The notes beneath the pieces were generated by a model. That model saw only the letters and a program-made list of their open reading frames with translations, was not told the DNA's origin and ran no database searches. A program made the position numbers and the translations under genes. This document shows, piece by piece, positions 38,670-46,187 of a stretch of 47,115 nt of DNA (position 1 is the stretch's first letter; every line of letters begins with the position of its first letter). Source of the stretch: a virus; IMG/VR virus record IMGVR_UViG_3300047557_000923, positions 1-47,115 of that record; one strand, written 5' to 3'.

Positions 38670-39154
38670 TCGACTCACCCTACGTTGTCGCCAACCAGGT
38701 TCTCTGTTGCGTCCGGGACGGGATGCTCAACGCCAACCGTCCAGAACTCCAGCAGGCATACGTCGCCGCCGGGTCCATCGCCTGGGACAACTGCTGTGGG
38801 ATGCTCGTCGTCGCACCAGAACGGATCTACCGCTCCACCACGTTCTTCACTGAAGCAACCGGACCCGAGGACTGTAACGCCGGATTTCTAGTCGTCGAAC
38901 TGGTCGTCGTTGTCGTGCGATGCGTCCCAACAGTCGATGATCGTGGTCGAGCCCCAACAGCCCATGCCCTCAACGAGGCATATCGAGATCTCCTCGACGA
39001 CGCCGCTGTTGTCTGGAACTCCATACTCTGTTGCGACTTCGAGGACTGGGAACGAGGAGCAATCTCACAGACATTCGTCGGAGCCGATGGAGGATGCGTC
39101 GCCGTCGAAACCCGATTCCCGTTAGGGCTAGAGCAACAAAGGTGGATCAGATGA
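38666..39154 (+). CDS. Putative neck / tail-terminator protein
   Basis: 162 residues, ATGA overlap. Alternating helix and strand (LLCCVRDGMLNANRPELQQAYVAAGSIAWDNCCGM... FLVVELVVVVVRCVP... HALNEAYRDLLDDAAVVWNSILCCDFEDW), similar to head-completion and tail-terminator proteins. Function inferred from operon order. Cys-rich like its neighbour. Confidence 0.5.
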   Translation: MIDSPYVVANQVLCCVRDGMLNANRPELQQAYVAAGSIAWDNCCGMLVVAPERIYRSTTFFTEATGPEDCNAGFLVVELVVVVVRCVPTVDDRGRAPTAHALNEAYRDLLDDAAVVWNSILCCDFEDWERGAISQTFVGADGGCVAVETRFPLGLEQQRWIR

Positions 39155-39510
39155 CGACAGTCGCCGCCGCTACATGGAACGCCGTGACCGATCAGGGAGG
39201 AACCTTCGATCGGCTCGTCACCTACCGATACAACGGGACACCGTTCGACTTCACCGGCTGGGGTTTCCGGTTCGCTCTGAAACGATCGTTCGACTCGACC
39301 GCCGTCCTAGAAATGGACACTGCTGACGGTGATCCGATCACGCTCGGAGGACCGCTCGGCACGATCCAGTTCACGGTCAGCGCCGTCACTATGGCTGGAC
39401 TAACCGGCAAGTATCTGTGGGACGGCGAGGCATACGATCCGCTGAACCCGGCGACCGTCGTAAAGGTGTGGCGTGGCACGGTCACGGTCCGGCCTGAGGT
39501 GACGACATGA
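39151..39510 (+). CDS. Small beta-sandwich virion protein (BppU N-terminal-like)
   Basis: 119 residues from ATG 39151 (ATGA overlap). Sequence [30 protein letters not shown]...[20 protein letters not shown]...[17 protein letters not shown] has the strand order of the domain found at the start of upper-baseplate/fibre proteins. It directly precedes the collagen-like protein, in ATGA overlap, so it may be the fibre's anchoring partner. Confidence 0.6.
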   Translation: MTTVAAATWNAVTDQGGTFDRLVTYRYNGTPFDFTGWGFRFALKRSFDSTAVLEMDTADGDPITLGGPLGTIQFTVSAVTMAGLTGKYLWDGEAYDPLNPATVVKVWRGTVTVRPEVTT

Positions 39511-42113
39511 CCGATCCGAACTGCTGTCCTGACGCCGAGATCACGGAACTCCCGGCGCAACTCGTCGTCGAGGACGACTGCTCCGTCATTATCGAGGTCG
39601 CCGGAGCCGGTATCCCCGGTCCGGTCGGACCACAAGGCTCCCAGGGTCCACAAGGACCGCAGGGAGACACCGGCCCACAGGGATCGCAGGGTCCTCAGGG
39701 ATCACAGGGCTCCCAAGGCTCGCAGGGTCCACAAGGGCCACAGGGCGACGAGGGTCCTCAGGGAGCCGGTGGAGCCCTCGGCTACTACGGGTCGTTTATC
39801 GACCTGACGACACAGACCGCCGCCTCGACGACGGTCGCCTACCCGTTAGAGATCAACACGACGCTCGAAGCGAACGGTGTGTCGATCACGAACGACGGCT
39901 TGGGTAACCCGACACAGATCACGATCGCTAACGACGGGACCTACCAGATCATCTACTCGGCGCAGATGGTGAACCCATCGAACGACGAGCATCATGTCTC
40001 GATCTGGCTACGCCTCAACGGGACCGACATTCCGGCCTCCCGATCGCAGTGGACGCTCGTCAAATCACACGGTGGCGAACCAGGTGCGACGGTCGGGACG
40101 ATCGAATACACGATGACGCTCGACGCTGGAGACGACCTCCAGTTGTACTGGCAGACCGAGTCCACAGCGATCCAGATCGCTACTCTCCCGGCAGGTACGA
40201 CGCCGACGACTCCGCAGTCTCCGGGCCTGATCGTCTCGGTAACGCAGGTGATGTACACGCAGGTCGGACCGCAGGGCGTCCAGGGACCGCAGGGTGCGGT
40301 CGGAGCGCAGGGAGCAGTAGGTCCTCAGGGTGCTGTGGGGGCGACTGGAGCACAGGGCGCACAGGGAGCACAGGGACCGATCGGCCTTACCGGAGCGCAG
40401 GGTGCTACAGGACCGCAGGGAGCCGTCGGACCCCAGGGATCGACCGGACCGCAGGGCAGTCAGGGCGCACAAGGACCGACCGGAGCACAAGGACCCCAGG
40501 GACTCACCGGCTCCCAGGGTGCTCAGGGACCTCAGGGTGCGACCGGGGCGCAAGGTGCGACGGGTGCTCAGGGCTCGACTGGGCCGCAAGGACCGCAGGG
40601 CCTGACCGGACCGCAAGGCTCGCAGGGTGCGACCGGATCTCAGGGATCGACTGGACCTCAGGGAGCGCAGGGAGCGACCGGCGCACAGGGCTCGATCGGA
40701 CCACAGGGCCCACAGGGAGACGTCGGCGCTCAGGGCAGTCAGGGGCCACAGGGCTCGCAGGGACCCCAGGGCGCAGATGGAACGTCCGTGACGATCCTCG
40801 GCGAGTATCCCGACTATGCGGCTCTCATCGCCGCACACCCGACCGGCAACCCTGGCGACGCCTACCTCCTCGCTAACGGCGATCTCTATGTCTGGGACGC
40901 TGTCGGGAACCAGTGGGTAAACGTCGGCAACATCGAGGGACCGCAGGGCGATACCGGACCCCAGGGTCCTCAGGGAGCCCAGGGCGCTCAGGGTGACGTC
41001 GGCCCTCAGGGTGCTGTCGGCGCACAAGGCTCAACAGGACCGCAGGGACCGCAAGGCGACACCGGCCCTCAGGGACCGCAGGGCGATACGGGCCCTCAGG
41101 GTGCGACAGGTCCTCAGGGCGCTCAGGGAGCGACCGGAGCACAGGGACCGCAGGGCGCTGTCGGCGCTCAGGGCGACACCGGACCACAGGGAGCGCAAGG
41201 CTCACAGGGCGCTCAGGGACCGCAGGGAGACGTCGGCGCACAAGGACCCCAGGGAGCCATCGGGCCGCAAGGACCGCAGGGAGATACGGGCGCAACGGGA
41301 CCGCAGGGACCACAAGGAGACGTAGGTGCTCAGGGACCTCAGGGTGCTCAGGGTGCGACAGGCGCTCAGGGACCCCAGGGCGACACGGGAGCGACTGGTC
41401 CTCAGGGTCCACAGGGCGACACAGGCGCACAGGGGCCACAGGGAGCGAGCGGACCGCAGGGTGCTACCGGACCTCAGGGACCGCAAGGAGACACAGGACC
41501 TCAGGGACCGCAGGGCGATACCGGACCCCAGGGCGCACAAGGACCCCAGGGAGATACCGGGGCGCAGGGTCCCCAAGGACCCCAGGGTGATACAGGACCG
41601 ATCGGTCCCCAAGGCCCACAGGGAGATACCGGACCCCAGGGCGCTACTGGCGCTCAGGGAGCAGTAGGTCCTCAGGGTCCTCAGGGACCGCAAGGAGACA
41701 CGGGCGCTCAGGGCGCTGTCGGTCCCCAGGGACCGCAAGGTGACGTCGGACCGCAGGGCTCCACCGGGCCGCAAGGACCACAGGGAGATACAGGACCACA
41801 AGGCCCAGTGGGTCCTCAGGGTGCGACTGGAGCCCAGGGCGCACAGGGCGCACAGGGTCCTCAGGGAGCCGCCTCGACAGTCCCCGGACCGCAGGGACCG
41901 CAGGGGCCGCAGGGCGCTACCGGAGCGACAGGTCCCCAAGGGCCAACGGGACCGCAGGGACCTCAGGGCAATACTGGGCCTCAGGGCGCAACAGGCCCTC
42001 AGGGACCGGCAGGACCGCAAGGAGCACAGGGAGCCCAGGGAGCACAGGGTCCTCAGGGTCCATCCGGGGCGGCGTCCGACCTGACCGTGCTCGAACTACA
42101 GGTATTCGGCTAG
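39507..42113 (+). CDS. Collagen-like fibre protein
   Basis: 868 residues, ATGA overlap with the previous gene. N-terminal 35 residues (Cys-Cys at 6-7) form an attachment part. Gly-X-Y repeats (mostly Gly-Pro-Gln, with Gly-Ala-Gln, Gly-Asp-Thr, Gly-Ala-Thr, Gly-Ser-Thr) fill about residues 34-92, 253-421 and 476-852. Between the first two lies a beta domain (about 93-252) like a C1q/TNF-type trimerisation unit. A short globular insert (about 421-475; [35 protein letters not shown]) interrupts the repeats. The repeats contain no Lys but many Thr at Y positions. Probably a trimeric tail or head fibre. Flanked by glycosyltransferase genes. Confidence 0.85.
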   Translation: MTDPNCCPDAEITELPAQLVVEDDCSVIIEVAGAGIPGPVGPQGSQGPQGPQGDTGPQGSQGPQGSQGSQGSQGPQGPQGDEGPQGAGGALGYYGSFIDLTTQTAASTTVAYPLEINTTLEANGVSITNDGLGNPTQITIANDGTYQIIYSAQMVNPSNDEHHVSIWLRLNGTDIPASRSQWTLVKSHGGEPGATVGTIEYTMTLDAGDDLQLYWQTESTAIQIATLPAGTTPTTPQSPGLIVSVTQVMYTQVGPQGVQGPQGAVGAQGAVGPQGAVGATGAQGAQGAQGPIGLTGAQGATGPQGAVGPQGSTGPQGSQGAQGPTGAQGPQGLTGSQGAQGPQGATGAQGATGAQGSTGPQGPQGLTGPQGSQGATGSQGSTGPQGAQGATGAQGSIGPQGPQGDVGAQGSQGPQGSQGPQGADGTSVTILGEYPDYAALIAAHPTGNPGDAYLLANGDLYVWDAVGNQWVNVGNIEGPQGDTGPQGPQGAQGAQGDVGPQGAVGAQGSTGPQGPQGDTGPQGPQGDTGPQGATGPQGAQGATGAQGPQGAVGAQGDTGPQGAQGSQGAQGPQGDVGAQGPQGAIGPQGPQGDTGATGPQGPQGDVGAQGPQGAQGATGAQGPQGDTGATGPQGPQGDTGAQGPQGASGPQGATGPQGPQGDTGPQGPQGDTGPQGAQGPQGDTGAQGPQGPQGDTGPIGPQGPQGDTGPQGATGAQGAVGPQGPQGPQGDTGAQGAVGPQGPQGDVGPQGSTGPQGPQGDTGPQGPVGPQGATGAQGAQGAQGPQGAASTVPGPQGPQGPQGATGATGPQGPTGPQGPQGNTGPQGATGPQGPAGPQGAQGAQGAQGPQGPSGAASDLTVLELQVFG
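40264..40770 (+). repeat. Collagen repeat DNA, block 2
   Basis: About 56 tandem 9-base-like Gly-X-Y coding units (GGN-CCN-CAG dominant), which make the DNA highly repetitive. Prone to recombination and to assembly error, so repeat number should be treated with caution. Confidence 0.7.
40936..42064 (+). repeat. Collagen repeat DNA, block 3
   Basis: About 125 Gly-X-Y units, the longest repeat block. Same cautions as for the block at 40264. The repetitive codons explain several long antisense open frames here. Confidence 0.7.
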
Positions 42114-42122
42114 ACAGATCTC

Positions 42123-42893
42123 GTGCTCGTCTCGATCATCACGCCGACCTACAAGACACCGCCTGAGATCCTCGCTCGGACCTACGCCAGCCTCCGAGCG
42201 CAGACCTACACCAACTGGGAGTGGATCATCTGGGATGACTCGCCCGGCGATCTCGTGTGGAGACAGATCTACGGCTTCGCCGCCGACGAGCGGTATCGCA
42301 TCCGAGCCCACCGATCCCTTGCCCCGAGCGGAGGGCAGATCGGACAGGTGAAACGACAGGGGTTCATGGTCGCCGAGGGAGAGATCCTCGTCGAACTCGA
42401 CCACGACGACGAACTGACCTCGGACTGTCTCGCCGAACTCGTCGAAGTGTTCTCCGATCCTGACGTCGGCTTCGTCTACTCCGACTGGTGTGAGATCAAC
42501 GAGCGAGGCGAATGGTGTCGCTATCCGGCAGGCTGGGCGTTCGGCTATGGCTCCGAGTATGAGATCGAGCCGGGCCGATGGGTGATGCGAGCACCGATCC
42601 TGAACCGGACGACGCTGTCGCATATCGTTTCGGCTCCGAACCATGTCCGAGCGTGGCGTGCGTCGGTCTACCGGCAGATCGGCGGTCACGATCCGAGTCT
42701 GCCGATCGCCGACGACTATGACCTCTGTGTCCGTACTGCTCTTGCTACCAGGTGCGTCCACATCCCGAAACTGCTCTACCGTCAGTACATCGGCTCGCAT
42801 ACCGCTCAGCGACAGCGGAACGATCTCATCCAGACACTCGTGGCAGAGATCTCAACCCGGCACATGGATCAAATCGCTGAACTATTCTCTTAG
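42123..42893 (+). CDS. Family-2 glycosyltransferase next to the collagen-like gene
   Basis: 256 residues, GTG start 42123, 9 bases after the fibre gene. The N-terminus MLVSIITPTYKTPPEILARTYASLRAQTYTNWEWIIWDDSP is the classic GT2 nucleotide-sugar fold. Asp residues at EILVELDHDDEL (about 88-99) give the D-x-D; VRAWRASVYRQIGGHDPSLPIADDYDLCVRTA (about 178-209) supplies the ED-type acceptor region. GT-A enzymes transfer sugars from UDP/GDP donors in the cytoplasm. The tight spacing behind the fibre gene suggests that the fibre is the acceptor. Confidence 0.88.
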   Translation: MLVSIITPTYKTPPEILARTYASLRAQTYTNWEWIIWDDSPGDLVWRQIYGFAADERYRIRAHRSLAPSGGQIGQVKRQGFMVAEGEILVELDHDDELTSDCLAELVEVFSDPDVGFVYSDWCEINERGEWCRYPAGWAFGYGSEYEIEPGRWVMRAPILNRTTLSHIVSAPNHVRAWRASVYRQIGGHDPSLPIADDYDLCVRTALATRCVHIPKLLYRQYIGSHTAQRQRNDLIQTLVAEISTRHMDQIAELFS

Positions 42894-42895
42894 CG

Positions 42896-43099
42896 ATGCG
42901 TCGTCTCCTGATCTCGCTCGCCCTCGTCATCGGGCCGACAGCCCTGACCGGCTGTGGGTACGACGGCTGGGTGCGCTACCCCTGCCAGAGTCCGGAGAAC
43001 TGGGAGCGACCTGACTGTCAGCGTCCAGCGTGCGAAGTGACCGGGACCTGCCCCGACTACCTGCTACCCGAGGGAGTGATCGACGATGCCGACGAGTAG
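42896..43099 (+). CDS. Small lipoprotein
   Basis: 67 residues. Signal peptide MRRLLISLALVIGPTALTGC with lipobox LTGC (Cys20 region), then a Cys-rich 45-residue domain (WVRYPCQSPENWERPDCQRPACEVTGTCPDYLLPEG). It should be lipid-anchored outside the membrane. Exported phage lipoproteins often act in lysis (spanin-like) or superinfection exclusion. It overlaps the next gene by 14 bases. Confidence 0.75.
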   Translation: MRRLLISLALVIGPTALTGCGYDGWVRYPCQSPENWERPDCQRPACEVTGTCPDYLLPEGVIDDADE

Positions 43100-43421
43100 G
43101 AAACCTCGACCACAGAAATACTCGGCGAAAGAGGTGCTCACCCTCGCTGTCGGAGTGACCCTGGCGATCACGTTCTCGATCATCGTCCTCGGAGTCATGT
43201 ACTCGCTCATCTTTGTCACTCAGCCTCTCGGCCCTGATAACACGACCGGGCAGGCGCTGACCGACAAGATGCTGATCGAGTCGATCCTCGTCCCGATCGT
43301 CCTGTTCCTATCCGGAGCGCTGTCCGGTGTGCTTGCCGCTAATGGTCTGTCGAACCGTAAGGGATCGACACCGGAGCCGACACAGCAGTTCGATCCCTAC
43401 GACGAGCAGGGCTATTCGTGA
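43086..43421 (+). CDS. Membrane protein with two TM segments
   Basis: 111 residues. Basic N-terminus ([10 protein letters not shown]), membrane segments at about residues 20-44 ([27 protein letters not shown]) and 68-88 ([22 protein letters not shown]), with an acidic C-terminal tail. Holin-like topology, but the location is not a typical lysis cassette. Part of the envelope block. Confidence 0.65.
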   Translation: MPTSRKPRPQKYSAKEVLTLAVGVTLAITFSIIVLGVMYSLIFVTQPLGPDNTTGQALTDKMLIESILVPIVLFLSGALSGVLAANGLSNRKGSTPEPTQQFDPYDEQGYS

Positions 43422-43422
43422 A

Positions 43423-44631
43423 ATGTCGAGCCGGATCCTGCGTGCTCTCGGGGGAGCCTGCTGGGGTGGCCTAGTCCTTCTCGCATTTCCGTGGCCGACC
43501 TACCGTGCGTCGGCGGCGACATATCAGGTGACCGGCGCTTCCGACTTCTACGTCGAGGTCACCGAGCCGAGCAACCTCCAGATCAGGGCCTATGCTCAGC
43601 AGTACGGCATCGACTCGCATCTCTGGGTCTACGACACCTCCGACGTCCTGGTCGCCGCTAACGACGACTGGTACGGACTCGACTCGTGGATCGACGTCCC
43701 GGTCCAGCCTGGGATCTATCGCATCCGAGCCGGGATCTGCTGTGGTGATCCGGACGCTTGGTATGGGGCAGGCTATGAGATCCACCTCAACTATGAGCCG
43801 ACAAACCTGTCACCGACGACGACCTCGACGACGACTACGACCGAGCCCGAACCGACGACTACGACGTCCGAGCCGGAGCCGACTACGACAACGACGATCC
43901 CGGAGGAGACGACAACATGGCCGCCAACTACCGAGTCCACGATCCCCGAGACGACGCCTACTACTACTGCGCCTCCCGAGACTGTCCCTGCCACGACCCA
44001 GCCTCCACAGCCACCGATCGTGATCCCTCCGATGCCGGACCCAGAGCCGACGATCCCACCCGAACCCGACCCGGAACCTGAGCCGACGGTCGCCCCGGAA
44101 CCTGAGCCGACACCCGAGCCCGAGCCGAGCGTCGCACCGGAGCCTGCGCCGATCGATCAGCCCGAACCGATCTCTGAGCCCGAGGTCGTGGAACCCGAGG
44201 TCGCACCTACCCCGGAACCTGAGCCGTCACCTACGCCCGAGCCTGAGCCCGAGGCCGAGCCTCAGCCTGAGCAGGAAACCGATCCCGTGCTCGATGAGGA
44301 GAAGATCGACGCCGCACCCTACCCACCGCTAGTGACCGTGACCAGTAGCGACCTCGCCTCCCTCACCTCGGAGGCGCTGTCCGAACTACTATCGACGATC
44401 AACGACGGCATCTCCGACGAGGAGGCCGAAGCGCTCGCTCTGGCGATGAGCGACGCACCCGACGAAGTGAAAGCCCAGTTCGAGGCTCAGATCAACATCT
44501 TCGCCGGGCAGTTCGACTCCTACGTTCCGATCGGATCGCTGATCCCGGTCGGAGAGCGTCGGAGTTTCATCGCCGCTGTGGGGGTCACCGCATCGGCTAT
44601 GGCGTCGGCCAGCCGGAGGAGCAAACCCTAA
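43423..44631 (+). CDS. Secreted Pro/Thr-rich stalk protein with C-terminal membrane anchor
   Basis: 402 residues from ATG 43423, whose start lies right after the previous stop; a start at 43327 would lack the signal. Residues 1-30 are a signal peptide ([21 protein letters not shown] ... ASA-A). Residues ~33-125 form a beta domain ([22 protein letters not shown]...[29 protein letters not shown]... YRIRAG) like a PPC or lectin-type domain. Residues ~126-290 are Thr/Pro/Glu-rich (TTTTTT, PEPEPT repeats), an extended, possibly glycosylated stalk. The C-terminal ~110 residues are helical, ending in a hydrophobic segment and basic tail ([21 protein letters not shown]), a type I membrane anchor. It resembles actinobacterial surface proteins. 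Confidence 0.65.
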   Translation: MSSRILRALGGACWGGLVLLAFPWPTYRASAATYQVTGASDFYVEVTEPSNLQIRAYAQQYGIDSHLWVYDTSDVLVAANDDWYGLDSWIDVPVQPGIYRIRAGICCGDPDAWYGAGYEIHLNYEPTNLSPTTTSTTTTTEPEPTTTTSEPEPTTTTTIPEETTTWPPTTESTIPETTPTTTAPPETVPATTQPPQPPIVIPPMPDPEPTIPPEPDPEPEPTVAPEPEPTPEPEPSVAPEPAPIDQPEPISEPEVVEPEVAPTPEPEPSPTPEPEPEAEPQPEQETDPVLDEEKIDAAPYPPLVTVTSSDLASLTSEALSELLSTINDGISDEEAEALALAMSDAPDEVKAQFEAQINIFAGQFDSYVPIGSLIPVGERRSFIAAVGVTASAMASASRRSKP

Positions 44632-44817
44632 ATGAAGAACCTACTCTCGGAGGCGTGGACCCTTGCCGGAGTCCTGCTCGTCATCATCACTCTGTCCGGC
44701 GATGTTCGTACACAGGCGATCCTGATCTCGCTCGTCGCACTAGGCTTCTGGGCGTTAGGGACCTGGCTCGACCGTGAGGAGGAGGGAGGCGATGAAGGTG
44801 GCAAGCCCTCCGAGTGA
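44632..44817 (+). CDS. Small membrane protein
   Basis: 61 residues, one base after the previous stop. Two hydrophobic segments (about residues 10-22 and 30-45: LAGVLLVIITLSG, AILISLVALGFWALG), then an acidic tail (DREEEGGDEGGKPSE). Possible holin-type topology. It overlaps the next gene. Confidence 0.65.
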   Translation: MKNLLSEAWTLAGVLLVIITLSGDVRTQAILISLVALGFWALGTWLDREEEGGDEGGKPSE

Positions 44818-45067
44818 TCCGACGGTAGCGATCGCTGTGCTCTACGAACGGATGGGGCACGTCATCGAGAAGGTGGACGCTCTGACCGCCAAGATCGACG
44901 CCCAGAGCCTCCATCGTGACCAGATGATCCAGGACCTAGAGGACCGGGTTGAGGTCATCGAGAAGCAGATCACCGGAGCCCGAGGCTTCCTCGCCGGACT
45001 AGCGGTCCTGGGAGGGCTCCTCGGAGGAGGCGTCGCCGCCGGACTCGGTCAGATGCTCGGATCCTAA
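44792..45067 (+). CDS. Coiled-coil and membrane-anchored small protein
   Basis: 91 residues from ATG 44792, chosen because GAGGAGGGAGG lies just upstream (a GTG at 44774 would add 6). Residues ~15-60 are a coiled coil (MGHVIEKVDALTAKIDAQSLHRDQMIQDLEDRVEVIEKQI), then a Gly/Leu-rich membrane segment (GFLAGLAVLGGLLGGGVAAGLGQML). Topology like small holin-accessory or spanin-like proteins. Ends 2 bases before the tail completion gene. Confidence 0.65.
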   Translation: MKVASPPSDPTVAIAVLYERMGHVIEKVDALTAKIDAQSLHRDQMIQDLEDRVEVIEKQITGARGFLAGLAVLGGLLGGGVAAGLGQMLGS

Positions 45068-45069
45068 TC

Positions 45070-45501
45070 GTGGCATCCGTCGTCATCGACCCGTCTGCCC
45101 TACGGGATCTGCTCTACTCTCCACAGGGTCCGGTCTACCGGGATATCCAGATCCAGACCGAACGGGTACGCAACCGGGCTATCTCCCTCTGCCCAGTCAA
45201 TAACGGACGACTCCGAGCCTCGATCACAGGCCAGGTGCTCTCCGAGCAGACCGGGCCCGTCGGCAGAGTCGGCACGAACGTCGAATACGCCCTGTTCGTC
45301 CACGAGGGAACCGGCATCTACGGTCCGAAAGGCGCTCCGTACACGATCGTTCCTCGACGCCGGAAAGCGCTGGCTTTCGTCTGGAAGGGCGCTCCGGTCC
45401 CTCCGAACGGGCGAGGTGGACGCCATGTCTACAAGCGAGTCATGGTGAAGGGATCTCGACCAAAGCCGTTCCTCCGTGACGCTCTCCAGGCCGTCCAGTA
45501 A
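45070..45501 (+). CDS. Tail completion / HK97 gp10-like protein
   Basis: 143 residues, GTG start 45070. Residues ~28-110 (RNRAISLCPVNNGRLRASITGQVL...VGRVGTNVEYALFVHEGTG...YTIVPRRRKALAFVWKGAP) and the end RPKPFLRDALQAV match the HK97 gp10-type neck/tail-terminator family exactly in layout: Pro/Asn-containing start, T-G-R-L..SI, V-G-T-N-x-x-YA-x-x-x-H-x-G, and RPFLR. It closes the head-tail joint or tail end. Confidence 0.8.
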   Translation: MASVVIDPSALRDLLYSPQGPVYRDIQIQTERVRNRAISLCPVNNGRLRASITGQVLSEQTGPVGRVGTNVEYALFVHEGTGIYGPKGAPYTIVPRRRKALAFVWKGAPVPPNGRGGRHVYKRVMVKGSRPKPFLRDALQAVQ

Positions 45502-45527
45502 TACGCCTACCCACAGGACTTCAGTCG

Positions 45528-45533
45528 TAGACT
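45528..45533 (+). promoter_or_regulatory. -10-like TAGACT before the tail chaperone gene
   Basis: TAGACT, 7 bases, ATG 45541; same box and spacing as before the tape measure (46175). Confidence 0.45.
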
Positions 45534-45540
45534 CCGATCT

Positions 45541-45987
45541 ATGACACGACACCGCTCCTTTCAGACCGCCGCCGCCCGACGCAGGGCCGAACCGATCGTC
45601 TGGGAAATCGACGGCCACGACATCCGACTCCGATCCTCTGTCGGTCTGACCGATCTCGCTGACCTGGTCGATCTGCTCCAGGAAGCCGTACCAGAGAACA
45701 TGACCCCGTGGCAGTACGCCGTTCACCGTCGCACTGTCCTCATCGAGAAGATGCGCCCGTTCATCGAACCGGACTCGATCACCGCATACGAGCAGGTAGC
45801 CGAGGACCTCGACATCCAAACCGTCGGTGAAATGATCCTCGACCTGATCGCCGAATACGCCGGTACGAGAAACCCTACGAAGCCGTCGTCCTCGTCACCT
45901 GGATCAGAACTAACTGGGTCGAGTTCGACGGATGGTGCTCAGCCCGAGGACTCGACGCCGTCGATCTCCCAGCCGACCGAGCAGTAA
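45541..45987 (+). CDS. Tail assembly chaperone, short (0-frame) form
   Basis: 148 residues. Residues ~12-110 are a conserved G-type chaperone core: EPIVWEIDGHDIRLRSSVGLTDLADLVDLLQEAVPENMTPWQYAVHRRTVLIEKMRPFIEPDS. The last 38 residues are low complexity (TKPSSSSPGSELTGSSSTDG...), which is what a 0-frame tail looks like when the real continuation is in another frame. It helps load the major tail protein on the tape measure. Confidence 0.75.
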   Translation: MTRHRSFQTAAARRRAEPIVWEIDGHDIRLRSSVGLTDLADLVDLLQEAVPENMTPWQYAVHRRTVLIEKMRPFIEPDSITAYEQVAEDLDIQTVGEMILDLIAEYAGTRNPTKPSSSSPGSELTGSSSTDGAQPEDSTPSISQPTEQ

Positions 45988-46151
45988 ACGCCTACCTCTA
46001 CGCCATAACCGAGCATGCCACAGCAGAGACCCGAGACAAGATCATGAAGGGTCTCGAACCGCCGAACACCTACAAATACAACGGTGCGCCAGCCTGGTAC
46101 GGCTCCGATGAGGACGCCGAAGCAGAATGGCGAAGAGCCGCACGACGCTAG
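45541..46151 (+). CDS. Tail assembly chaperone, -1 frameshift form (GT-type)
   Basis: The first ~110 codons are shared with the 0-frame form; the -1 frame opens after a TGA at about 45821 and continues to TAG 46149-46151, about 92 further codons with good coding content: YEAVVLVTWIRTNWVEFDGWCSARGLDAVDLPADRAVNAYLYAITEH...YNGAPAWYGSDEDAEAEWRRAARR. A slip at GAGAAAC (45867-45873) joins the frames, giving about 203 residues. This mirrors the G/GT chaperone pair of most siphoviruses, placed just before the tape measure. Confidence 0.72.
45867..45873 (+). other. Candidate -1 frameshift site GAGAAAC
   Basis: G-AGA-AAC in the 0 frame; -1 slip gives GAG-AAA. It is not a canonical X-XXY-YYZ heptamer but the A-AAC half is good, and it is the most slippery run in the 45822-45987 overlap. 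Slip site not certain. Confidence 0.45.
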
Positions 46152-46174
46152 CCCTTCGGCTTATCTCGGTCGCA

Positions 46175-46180
46175 TAGACT
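46175..46180 (+). promoter_or_regulatory. -10-like TAGACT before the tape measure
   Basis: TAGACT, 7 bases, ATG 46188, in the 36-base gap after the chaperone. No ribosome binding site. Confidence 0.45.
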
Positions 46181-46187
46181 CGCACGC

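Noticed and set aside
40065-41027. Long antisense open frame (320 codons), and another at 41202-42020
   Set aside because: Both lie opposite the collagen repeats; the low-complexity Arg/Ser/Leu product is the mirror of Gly-Pro-Gln codons. No start signals.
39600-42080. CRISPR-like or satellite repeat
   Set aside because: The repetition follows the codon frame of Gly-X-Y and has no fixed spacer length, so it is coding repeat, not an array.
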